A DNA stretch of 25,763 nt from Micromonosporaceae bacterium (lineage in GTDB: Bacteria; Actinomycetota; Actinomycetes; Mycobacteriales; Micromonosporaceae). Under the pieces are notes generated by a model, which worked only from the letters and a program-made list of their open reading frames with translations, was not told the DNA's origin and searched no databases. Shown piece after piece: positions 7,244 to 13,931 of the stretch. Positions within the stretch are counted from its first letter, which is position 1. Each line of letters starts with the position of its first letter. Position numbers and translations under genes: made by a program. The DNA lies in the NCBI GenBank assembly GCA_019690055.1, contig JADGGF010000009.1, forward strand, positions 1-25,763, written 5' to 3'.

Positions 7244-8349
7244 GGCTCACTTCCTGCCCCTGCGCCGGTCGCCAACAGCCCGGCGTAGACCTCCATCACC
7301 CGAGCCATCTCGGCCTCGGTGCCGATTCCCATGCGGAACATCCCCGACAGCGCCGGCGCCGACATCGGGCGGACGAGGATCCGTTCGGCGCGCAGGGCGG
7401 CGACGACCGCGGCGCAGTCGCGCGGTCGCACCAGGACGAAGTTCGCTGCGCCCGGCCAGATCGGCACCCCGTGCCGCTCGAAGAACGCCACGGTGGTCGG
7501 CTTGACCACCTCCATCAGCGTCTTGGCATAGATGCGTACGTCGTCGATGTGCGCCAGTTGCGCCCGCCCGGCCACCACGGCCAGCGCGTTGACGTCGAAC
7601 GGCTTGCGCACCTTGGCCAGCTGCCCGATGACCGCCTCGTGGGCCACGACGTACCCCAGCCGCAGGCCGGCCATCGCGAAGGCCTTGGAGAACGTCCGCA
7701 GGACGATGAGGTTCGGGTAGGTGGCCAGCAGCGGCACCACCGTCACCCCGGTGAACTCGTAGTACGCCTCGTCCACGATGACCGGCGTCGTGGGATTGTC
7801 CCGCGCTACTTCCTCGATGAAGGTGATATCGACGGGCGTGCCGGTCGGGTTGTTGGGGTTGATGACCACGATGAGGTCGGGCCGCTCGGCCAGCGCGGCG
7901 CGGAACGCGTCGTAGGGGAAGGCCAGGTCCGGACCGTACGGTACACCGAGCGTGCGCGCCTGCAGCAGGTCGGCGGTGAGGCCGAAGATGGCGAACTCGG
8001 GCCGCGCCACCAGCATGGTGTCGCCGGGGCCGAGGAATGCCCGTAGGCACACGTCGATCGCCTGGTCGGAGCCGTTGGTGGGCAGGATCTGCTCCGCCGA
8101 CACGCCGCAGTAGGCGGCGATCGCCCCGCGCAGCTCGGTCTCGTCCGGGTAGGCGTAGATCCCGCGGTCGCGGACGTGGCGGGCGATGGCCTCGGCCACG
8201 GCGGGCGACAGGGGCCCGGTCGCCTCGTTCAGGTCCAGCCGGATGTACTCGCCGCGGTCCAGTCCGGCCGACGGCGGGACGTACGCCGCGCCGGCGAGGA
8301 TGCCGGGACGGAAGCGCAGGTGTGGTTCAGCGGTCGGCACGGTGCTCAC
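7240..8349 (-). CDS. HisC-like PLP aminotransferase (fold type I)
   Basis: A 369-residue protein of class I/II aminotransferase type closest in pattern to histidinol-phosphate aminotransferase. Motifs are NGSDQAID near 92-99, INPNNPTG (163-170), IVDEAYYEF with D193, and the PLP lysine K222 in RTFSKAFAMAGLRLGY. The C-terminal FRMGIGT matches the carboxylate-binding arginine region. In histidine synthesis HisC transfers an amino group from glutamate to imidazole-acetol phosphate. The GTG start overlaps the HAD gene's stop (GTGA), and its stop overlaps the HisD-like start (ATGA), so the three are translationally coupled. Confidence 0.9.
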   Translation of the reverse strand: MSTVPTAEPHLRFRPGILAGAAYVPPSAGLDRGEYIRLDLNEATGPLSPAVAEAIARHVRDRGIYAYPDETELRGAIAAYCGVSAEQILPTNGSDQAIDVCLRAFLGPGDTMLVARPEFAIFGLTADLLQARTLGVPYGPDLAFPYDAFRAALAERPDLIVVINPNNPTGTPVDITFIEEVARDNPTTPVIVDEAYYEFTGVTVVPLLATYPNLIVLRTFSKAFAMAGLRLGYVVAHEAVIGQLAKVRKPFDVNALAVVAGRAQLAHIDDVRIYAKTLMEVVKPTTVAFFERHGVPIWPGAANFVLVRPRDCAAVVAALRAERILVRPMSAPALSGMFRMGIGTEAEMARVMEVYAGLLATGAGAGSEP

Positions 8350-9050
8350 CCCTCGCCCCGGAAGTCGCGGTAGCAGACGTCCGCCAGTCCACTGTGGACC
8401 AGGTCGTCGTAGCTGCTGGCCCCCGTGGCCACGCCGATGGTGAAGCAGCCGGCCCGGCGAGCGGACTCCAGGCCGAGCACCGAGTCCTCGATGGCCGCGC
8501 AGTCGCCCGGGGGCAGCCCGAGTCGGGCGGCCGCGGCCAGGTACGGGTCGGGGGCGGGCTTGCGGGCCAGCCCGGGCTGGTCGTTGCCGACGACCGCGTC
8601 GAAGCCGGCGAGCAGAGCGCAGGCGGCCAGCATGCGCTCGATGTCGGCCGCCGGGTTGTTGGAGACCACTGCGAGGCTCAGGCCAATCTGCCGGGCAGCA
8701 TCGATGATCTCGCGTACGCCGTCGTGCACGATGGGCACCGCGTGCAGCCGGACCTCGGTGTGCCGTTGCACGATCTCGGCCAGCTCGGTCGGCTTCAGAG
8801 CCAGGCCCAGCTCAGCGGTGATCTTGGCCCAGAAGTCGTCCAGGGCCAGCGCGAACCACCGTTGGATCAACTCCCGGGGCACCTCGACCGGCCGGCCCGC
8901 GTAGGGGGAGAGCAGGTCGGCGGCGATCTGGATGTCCTGGGCCAGGCTGTCGATGAGGACACCGTCCATGTCGAACAGCAGCGCCCGGGTGTCGGCGGGG
9001 ATCTCCAGACGTCCCGCCACCGTCATCGTCTTGGCTACCCGTCTGGTCAT
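8346..9050 (-). CDS. HAD-superfamily phosphatase
   Basis: A 234-residue haloacid dehalogenase hydrolase with all four motifs: DMDGVLIDS (27-35, nucleophile D27), VVSNN (128-132), K164 in LARKPAPDPY, and AIEDSVLGLESARRAG (186-201). A helical C1 cap lies between motifs I and II, as in beta-phosphoglucomutase/phosphoglycolate phosphatase relatives. Between a HisG-like and a HisC-like gene it would suit a histidinol-phosphate-type phosphatase, replacing HisB-N or PHP enzymes, but substrate is inferred only from position. It starts ten bases after the HisG-like stop without an evident Shine-Dalgarno site. Confidence 0.9.
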   Translation of the reverse strand: MTRRVAKTMTVAGRLEIPADTRALLFDMDGVLIDSLAQDIQIAADLLSPYAGRPVEVPRELIQRWFALALDDFWAKITAELGLALKPTELAEIVQRHTEVRLHAVPIVHDGVREIIDAARQIGLSLAVVSNNPAADIERMLAACALLAGFDAVVGNDQPGLARKPAPDPYLAAAARLGLPPGDCAAIEDSVLGLESARRAGCFTIGVATGASSYDDLVHSGLADVCYRDFRGEG

Positions 9051-9060
9051 GGCCGCTGCG

Positions 9061-10170
9061 TCATCCCCGCCGGGACCGGCCCGGGCGACCGCCGTTGGCC
9101 CGGCTGCGCGTGGCGGTCACGGTCACCGCGAGGTCATCGACGTCGCCCGGCGACCACGCACCGTCCGCCGGTTCGGCCGGCGTGTTCGCCACGGCCAGGG
9201 TCGGGTACTCGGAGGCGTCGACGGCGGACCACTGCTCGCCGGGACCGGCGTCGCTGTAGACGACGTTGAGCGGCGTCACCCAGGCATCGCACGCCCCGGC
9301 GGCGATGACCGCGGGGAGGGCCTTGTTGATGTCCCTCTTTTCGATGGTCACCACGGCGTGGAACTGGCGCTTGGCCGTGCCCTCGCTGATCGTCACGACC
9401 CGGCGGCCGTCGCCGAGTATCGCCTCGAGATCAATGCGTCGCGGCGCCACGACCGACAGCTGTACGTAGTCGTTGGCCCGCTGGGCGCCCCGGATCAGGT
9501 GGGCGATCCCGTCGATCTTCTCCCGCTTCCACGAGTCGTACCGGTACGCCTCCCGGTTGGCGAAGAACTGGGTGGTGGACCGGAACACCTCGGCGATGAC
9601 CCGCAACCCGTTGGCCCGGATCGACGCGCCGGTCTCGGTGCCCTCGATGATGGCATCGGAGAAGTAGGCCGCCTTCGCCTCCGTGGCCCCCCACGAGAAC
9701 TCGGTCTGCGCGTCGATGCCGTGCTTGTCCAGCCACAGGCTGGAGACCCGCGTCAGCTCGGTGGAGATGGTGAACGGGTTACCGGCCGCGCGGCGCGCCT
9801 CGCACTCTGCTCGAAGGCTCTCGATGTCGGTGACAGTCGATTTCTCCGGGACGGCCAGCACCCACCGGATCGGCTGGGAGGTCTGCCGCGAGTACTGCAG
9901 CTCGGCCAGCAGCGACACGTGCTGGTCGACGTCCTGCTCCACGATCCAGTCCAATCCGGACAGTCCGGCGTCCAGGCGACCGCTACGGACGTAGATCGGG
10001 ATCTCCTGGGGCTTGAGCAGCACCGGCCGAATCTCGGGATCGTTGGACGCGAGCCACAGCGACCTCGCCGCTCCCGTGAAATGGAGTCCAACGCGCTCGA
10101 AGATCGCGAGAGTTGGCGCCTCCAGACTGCCCTTGGGAATCCCCAAGGTGATCGATCGGGAGCTGTTCAT
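9061..10170 (-). CDS. HisG-like ATP phosphoribosyltransferase (long form, divergent)
   Basis: A 369-residue protein. The start ITLGIPKGSLEAPTLAIFERVG matches the HisG N-terminus. LLKPQEIPIYVRSGRLDAGL fits the domain I strand pattern. The PRPP loop SDAIIEGTETGASIRANGL (171-189) keeps the E-x-x-x-T-G core. A HisG C-terminal-like domain follows at about 235-305 (HAVVTIEKRDINKALPAVIA). The last 60 residues are polar and probably disordered, an addition to the normal length. HisG joins PRPP and ATP in the first step of histidine synthesis. The other early and middle enzymes (HisE, I, A, H, F, B) are not in the window. Its sequence is far from ordinary actinobacterial HisG, so a changed substrate is possible. 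Confidence 0.85.
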   Translation of the reverse strand: MNSSRSITLGIPKGSLEAPTLAIFERVGLHFTGAARSLWLASNDPEIRPVLLKPQEIPIYVRSGRLDAGLSGLDWIVEQDVDQHVSLLAELQYSRQTSQPIRWVLAVPEKSTVTDIESLRAECEARRAAGNPFTISTELTRVSSLWLDKHGIDAQTEFSWGATEAKAAYFSDAIIEGTETGASIRANGLRVIAEVFRSTTQFFANREAYRYDSWKREKIDGIAHLIRGAQRANDYVQLSVVAPRRIDLEAILGDGRRVVTISEGTAKRQFHAVVTIEKRDINKALPAVIAAGACDAWVTPLNVVYSDAGPGEQWSAVDASEYPTLAVANTPAEPADGAWSPGDVDDLAVTVTATRSRANGGRPGRSRRG

Positions 10171-10191
10171 GACAGTGAAAGATGTCCAATC

Positions 10192-11661
10192 TTAATCAGA
10201 CGGCGTCGCGAGCAACCCGCGGACCGTCTCCACGAGCGCCTCGCGCGGGACCACCTGCTGGCCGACCGACCCGGCCCGGCGGTACGCCTCGTTGTCGGTG
10301 ATGTCCCGGCGGGCCGCGTCGCCCACCCGAAGGTCCTTGACCGCCACGGCGCCCTGCTTGGCCTCGTTGCGGCCGATCAGCACCGCGACCGCCATGTCGC
10401 GGGCGTTGGCGTAGGCGAGCTGGCGGGTCAACGCGCCCATGGCCTCGCCGACGTAGAGCTCCGTGGGAATGCCGGCCGCGCGCAGATCGTGCGCCGCCCG
10501 GCTCGCCTCCGCCTCAGGGACGCCGCGCATCACCAGCACGATCACCTTCGCGCCGGCGCGTTCGACACGCGCGTCCAGGCCGAGGTTGCGCAGCCCGGTG
10601 ACGATTCGGTCGATACCGATCGATGCCCCCGTGGCTGGAATCGACTCGTCCCGGAACCGGCTCACCAGGCCGTTGTAGCGACCGCCGCCCATGACGGAGC
10701 CGACGCGGGCGTTCGGGAGCGAGCACTCGAACACCGGCCCGGTGTAGTACTCCAGGCCGCGGGTCAGCGACGGGTCGAGCCGGGCCGCCGCCTCGGAGAC
10801 GGACAGGGCGTTCAAGTGCTCGAGCAGCTGCTCGACCTCCTGGAAGGCCTCGGTCTTCGTGTCGCTCGGCGCAATCAGCTTGTCGAGCGCGGCGAGCACC
10901 TCGGCCCGGGTGTCGGCCGTGGTCTTCATGAAGCCGAGAATCTGGTTGATCCGCTTGCTGTCCAGGCCGACGCCGGGAATTCGAGATCCCCATTCGTCGA
11001 TGCGTTCCTTGCCCAGCTCCTGGATCAGCTGCTCCTCGGTCAGCTTGTCACGCTTGTCGATGACCCGCATGACGTGCTTGGCCCGATCCGGGTCGGTGAT
11101 GCCGATGCCGGCGAGGAACGCGTCGACCAGCCGGCGGCTGCTGATCCGTACGAAGTACGCGTTGTGGGCGCTCGGATCGTCGGTCAGCCCGACCGCCTGC
11201 ATGGCGTCGCTCATCGCCGCGATGATCTCCGCGTCGGCGGCGACCGAGCTCGTCCCGGCCACGTCGATGTCGAACTGGGTGAACTGCCGGAACCGCCCCT
11301 GCTCGGGCTGCGGGTCGTCGGCCCGGAACACCGGACCGATGTGGTAGCGCCGGAAGGGAAGCTTGATGTCGTTCGGGTGGTACTGCGCGATGATGCGGGC
11401 GAACGGAACGGTCAGGTCGAACCGCAGGCCGGCCCGCTGCTTCTCCGGCGTGTCCAGGAAGAAGATCTGCTTGTCGGCTTCCTCACCGCCCGTGCCCAGC
11501 AACGTGCTGCGCTGCTCGAGGATCGGCGTATCGATCGGCACGTATCCGTACCGTTCGTAGACCGCGCGAATCTTCTCGATCACGTAGTTCCGCAGGTTCA
11601 TCTCGTCAGGGAGAATGTCCCGGAACCCGCGCAGGGTCTGCGGCACCACCAAGCCAGTCAT
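10192..11661 (-). CDS. hisS: Histidyl-tRNA synthetase, non-canonical (eukaryote/alphaproteobacteria-like) type
   Basis: A 489-residue class II synthetase, longer than the usual 420-430. Motif 2 is FRADDPQPEQGRFRQF (112-127), the histidine-specific HisA box is RGLEYYT (301-307), and motif 3 is GASIGIDRI (345-353). An anticodon-binding domain fills about 370-455. All catalytic motifs look intact. GLRFDLTVPFAR, FRRYHIGPVFR and QFDIDVAG resemble the eukaryotic/alphaproteobacterial type, and the motif 2 loop is two residues longer than in E. coli HisRS. The ATG at 11661 has AGGGAG just upstream. The tRNA-His gene precedes it by 59 bases on the same strand. HisZ is excluded because the HisA box and anticodon domain are both present. 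Confidence 0.95.
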   Translation of the reverse strand: MTGLVVPQTLRGFRDILPDEMNLRNYVIEKIRAVYERYGYVPIDTPILEQRSTLLGTGGEEADKQIFFLDTPEKQRAGLRFDLTVPFARIIAQYHPNDIKLPFRRYHIGPVFRADDPQPEQGRFRQFTQFDIDVAGTSSVAADAEIIAAMSDAMQAVGLTDDPSAHNAYFVRISSRRLVDAFLAGIGITDPDRAKHVMRVIDKRDKLTEEQLIQELGKERIDEWGSRIPGVGLDSKRINQILGFMKTTADTRAEVLAALDKLIAPSDTKTEAFQEVEQLLEHLNALSVSEAAARLDPSLTRGLEYYTGPVFECSLPNARVGSVMGGGRYNGLVSRFRDESIPATGASIGIDRIVTGLRNLGLDARVERAGAKVIVLVMRGVPEAEASRAAHDLRAAGIPTELYVGEAMGALTRQLAYANARDMAVAVLIGRNEAKQGAVAVKDLRVGDAARRDITDNEAYRRAGSVGQQVVPREALVETVRGLLATPSD

Positions 11662-11720
11662 GCCTGTCTCCCTTGGTCGGAACCCGCTGAGAAGTCGCAC
11701 AGCCGCGATGAGGAGTGGAG

Positions 11721-11792
11721 TGCCGAGACGGGGAATCGAACCCCGACTTCCTGATCCACAATCAGGCGCTCTAGCCGTTGAGCTATCCCGGC
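11721..11792 (-). tRNA. tRNA-His(GTG) lacking G-1:C73 (A73, T at -1)
   Basis: The minus strand folds into a full cloverleaf. Acceptor GCCGGGA pairs with TCTCGGC (one G-U), D stem GCTC/GAGC, anticodon stem CCTGA/TCAGG with loop TTGTGGA (anticodon GTG), a four-base variable loop, and T arm CGGGG-TTCGATT-CCCCG. Anchoring on T8-A9 sets G1 at 11792. The discriminator is then A73, the base before G1 is T, and CCA is not encoded. Normal bacterial tRNA-His has G-1 paired with C73, the main HisRS identity element. It lies just upstream of the unusual hisS. Confidence 0.95.
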
Positions 11793-12305
11793 ATCGCGTG
11801 GCGTGGTCGCGCCGATGCAATCATCGACGACAGTGGCGCGAACTACACAAGCCAGCCCTTTCACCCCCGCGTCGCTACCGCGAACGCAGGGCGCGACAAG
11901 GCTGGCTAGATATGGCTGTGATGGCCGACCAGGACCTGAGCGCACGGACGGACGCGGATGCTGTCGACGACAGCCTCCTTGACGACCGCAAGCTCCGTTC
12001 CGCTCATAGCGGGGTCGATGCTAGCCGTCGCGCGCGGACGCTGTCAACCGGAGGCGACGTTGTGTCAGCCGGCGGCGACGTTGGTCGCCCCCGCTGCCTG
12101 CCCCGAAAGTCGCTTTCTGGGCACCCCGGGCCCCGCAACGTGCCCCGAAAGTCGCTTTCTGGGCACCCCGGGCCCCGCAACGTGCCCCGAAAGTCGCTTT
12201 CTGGGCACCCCGGGCCCCGCGACGTGCCCCGAAAGTCGCTTTCTGGGCACCGGGCTGGGGCGCCGCCGCCGCTCGTCGGGTCTGCCGCCGACGACGGGCG
12301 GGTCG
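11793..12305. other. 513-base spacer between the two tRNA genes
   Basis: No convincing gene. It holds an AGCCAGCC/GGCTGGCT inverted repeat (11850-11857 and 11900-11907), two imperfect copies of a GGCGACGTTG-containing stretch near 12050-12085, and the 42-bp hairpin array at 12101-12252. A plus-strand open frame from 11911 exists but continues through the array and across the tRNA, with open alternative frames, so it is not called. Confidence 0.6.
12101..12252. repeat. 42-bp tandem repeat array with internal hairpins
   Basis: Units start at 12101, 12143, 12185 and 12227: three complete 42-bp copies and one partial copy, nearly identical (one A/G change in the third). Each has CCCCGAAAG-TCG-CTTTC-TGGG, a stem with one bulge, followed in the complete copies by a GGGCCC palindrome. 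It lies between the two tRNA genes in the cassette's direction of transcription. Serial hairpins could terminate or attenuate transcription or set processing sites. Confidence 0.9.
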
Positions 12306-12378
12306 TGGGGCCGGTGAGAGTCGAACTCACACTGTGACGGACCTAAACCGTCTCCCTCTGCCGTTGGGGTACGGCCCC
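12306..12378 (-). tRNA. tRNA-Leu(TAG)-like tRNA with a short variable loop
   Basis: The minus strand folds with acceptor GGGGCCG/CGGCCCC (seven perfect pairs), T8-A9, D stem CCC/GGG, anticodon stem GACGG/CCGTC, loop TTTAGGT (anticodon TAG), variable loop ACAGT, T arm GTGAG-TTCGACT-CTCAC, and discriminator A73. The anticodon loop, A73 and three-pair D stem fit tRNA-Leu(UAG), but bacterial tRNA-Leu has a long variable arm and this has five bases. It is therefore a class I-shaped molecule with a leucine anticodon. Function in translation is uncertain; the fold is good enough that I do not call it a pseudogene. No CCA is encoded. Confidence 0.8.
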
Positions 12379-12505
12379 GATTACGCCAACCGGCACCCTC
12401 CCGGCGTAACGCGTCGGCGTCGGCGACGTGACGGTGCCCGGCCCCGTCGTCCCGCGGGCATCGCCGGCCGGGAGCGCCGCCGCGGGCGGCGCGCAGGCTG
12501 CGGCG

Positions 12506-12511
12506 ATTCTA
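12506..12511 (-). promoter_or_regulatory. Possible -10 element upstream of the tRNA-Leu-like gene
   Basis: Minus-strand TAGAAT lies about 128 bases before the tRNA 5' end within the 12379-12602 spacer. It is a good -10 match, but no convincing -35 is seen 17-18 bases upstream. The spacer holds no other feature I can support. It could drive the tRNA and perhaps the whole cassette. Confidence 0.25.
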
Positions 12512-12602
12512 CCGAGCGGCCGCGTCGATCGCGTGTCGCCGCCGGCGGCCGGTGGCGTCTCGATCAATGTGGACCTGTCGTCGCCTTCCGTGATTGGTCG
12601 GC

Positions 12603-13091
12603 CTAATCGTCGATGCCGAGCTCACGTCGCAGCTTGGCGACGTGGCCCGTGGCCTTGACGTTGTAGAAGGCGCGCTCGATCCGGCCGTCGGGATCGATGA
12701 CGAATGTCGATCGGATCACGCCGGTGACCGTACGCCCGTAGTTCTGCTTGGTGCCGTAGGCGCCGTACGCCGTCAGCACAGCCTTGTCGGGGTCGGAGAC
12801 GAGCGGGAAGGTGAGGTGCTCCCGCTCCCGGAACGCGGCGAGCTTCGCGGGCGGGTCGGGGGAGATGCCGACCACCGTCAGCCCGTGGGCCGCGAGCGAC
12901 TGCAGGCTGTCCCGGAAGTCGCAGGCCTGGGTCGTGCAGCCCGGCGTCATCGCGGCTGGGTACGCGTAGAGGATCACCCGCTGGCCGGCCAGGTCGCGCA
13001 GGCGCAGCGTCTCGCCGGTGTCGGTGGGCAGCGCGAAGTCGGGCGCCGGGTCGCCGGGCTGCAGGCGGATCGGCTCGGTCGTGCTTGTCAT
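12603..13091 (-). CDS. bcp: Thioredoxin-dependent peroxiredoxin (Bcp/PrxQ type)
   Basis: A 162-residue single-domain peroxiredoxin. GDPAPDFALPTDTGETLRL is the standard N-terminal pattern. The peroxidatic cysteine is in TPGCTTQACDFRD, where the second cysteine five residues on is the usual PrxQ resolving position. VVGISPDPPAKLAAF and FPLVSDPDKAVLTAYG follow. It reduces hydrogen peroxide and organic hydroperoxides using thioredoxin, in the cytoplasm. The ATG at 13091 is divergent from the Nur-controlled transporter, with about 118 bases between them, so the Nur site might also influence it. Confidence 0.95.
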   Translation of the reverse strand: MTSTTEPIRLQPGDPAPDFALPTDTGETLRLRDLAGQRVILYAYPAAMTPGCTTQACDFRDSLQSLAAHGLTVVGISPDPPAKLAAFREREHLTFPLVSDPDKAVLTAYGAYGTKQNYGRTVTGVIRSTFVIDPDGRIERAFYNVKATGHVAKLRRELGIDD

Positions 13092-13140
13092 ACCCGAACC
13101 CTAGCCTCAGGGACCGGTGGGCGATCTTCCACCGGCGTTG

Positions 13141-13183
13141 TTGTTGCAACTAACTTGCAACAAGGTGGGGCCGGAAATAGTCT
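13141..13183 (+). promoter_or_regulatory. Nur (nickel uptake regulator) operator over the transporter promoter
   Basis: TTGTTGCAA-CTAAC-TTGCAACAA (13141-13163) has perfect 9-bp arms and contains the Streptomyces Nur consensus tTGCaa-N5-ttGCAA exactly. The right half TTGCAA (13155-13160) is spaced 17 bases from TAGTCT (13178-13183), so it doubles as the -35 element. Nur with bound nickel would block polymerase and shut off the operon when nickel is sufficient. The leader to the ATG at 13209 is short and carries AGGAGG. Confidence 0.8.
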
Positions 13184-13208
13184 GGCGCCAACCCCTCTAG
13201 GAGGACGG

Positions 13209-13931
13209 ATGTCCGAGTTCGCCTTGCACATCTCTAACGGGATCATCAATGGGCCCGTCTCCGCCGCGTTCGGGGCGGTGGCGATCGTCGGGCTGGCGAT
13301 CGCGCTCGCTCGCGGCCGGGCCGACCTCGACGACCGGCTCGCACCCATGGCCGGGCTCGTCGCGGCGTTCATCTTCGCCGCCCAGATGCTCAACTTCGCA
13401 GTGCTGCCCGGTGTCTCGGGCCACCTGCTCGGTGGCGCGCTGGCGGCCATGCTCGTCGGACCGTGGATCGGCGCCGCCTGCGTCGCGACCGTGCTGGTCA
13501 TCCAGGCCCTGCTCTTCGCCGACGGCGGCATCACCGCGCTCGGCCTGAACGTCACCAACATGGCGCTGCTCGCCACCGCCGCCGGCTACCTGCTGGTCGC
13601 GGCCCTGCTGCGCGTGCTGCCGAAGACCCTGACCGGCCTGGGCATCACCGCCTTCGTCGCCTCGGTGGTGAGCGTGAGCGTGGCCGCGCAGGGCTTTGTG
13701 CTGCAGTACGCGCTCGGGGGTACGACCGAGTTCGTCGGCGGCATCGGCGCGCTCGCCGTCGCGATGGCCGGTCCACACGCGCTCATCGGCATCGGCGAGG
13801 GCATCATCGCCGCGGCGACCGTGGTGACCGTGGCGAAGGTGCGCCCCGACCTGGTCTACGCGCTGCGTCGGCTCCGCTCCGCCGCGGCGACGACGGCGGA
13901 GGCCGCGGTCCCCGCCGGAGGTGCGGCATGA
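13209..13931 (+). CDS. ECF transporter S component, CbiM/NikM-type metal-binding permease
   Basis: A 240-residue, strongly hydrophobic protein with about six or seven membrane helices. It has the CbiM/NikM pattern LHISNGIINGPVSAAFG at the start and a conserved histidine in SGHLLGGALAAMLVGPW. It binds Ni or Co and hands it to the energising module. The start ATG at 13209 has AGGAGG just upstream. In well-studied members the key histidine is residue 2, but here it is residue 7, after MSEFAL. The Nur box suggests nickel rather than cobalt. It overlaps the next gene by ATGA. Confidence 0.9.
   Translation: MSEFALHISNGIINGPVSAAFGAVAIVGLAIALARGRADLDDRLAPMAGLVAAFIFAAQMLNFAVLPGVSGHLLGGALAAMLVGPWIGAACVATVLVIQALLFADGGITALGLNVTNMALLATAAGYLLVAALLRVLPKTLTGLGITAFVASVVSVSVAAQGFVLQYALGGTTEFVGGIGALAVAMAGPHALIGIGEGIIAAATVVTVAKVRPDLVYALRRLRSAAATTAEAAVPAGGAA

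Noticed and set aside
10192..11661. HisZ, the regulatory HisRS paralogue of short HisG
   Set aside because: The HisA box, all class II motifs and the anticodon-binding domain are present, and the HisG here is not the short form.
11662..11720. T-box or attenuator leader between tRNA-His and hisS
   Set aside because: Only 59 bases, with no T-box motif, leader peptide with His codons or terminator stem.
8932..11754. A 940-residue plus-strand open frame
   Set aside because: It is antisense to hisG and hisS, with biased composition, no start signal and no domains; a GC-rich shadow frame.
10192..11820. HisRS with a 53-residue N-terminal extension
   Set aside because: The extension is translated tRNA-His. 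The ATG at 11661 has a Shine-Dalgarno site and begins at the conserved domain.
12101..12252. CRISPR array
   Set aside because: Units are head-to-tail without unique spacers, and no cas genes are present.
11911..12337. Plus-strand open frame starting MAVMADQDLSARTDADA with 14-residue repeats
   Set aside because: It runs through the 42-bp array and antisense to a tRNA. The unit is a multiple of three, so other frames are open too, and there is no ribosome site or family match.
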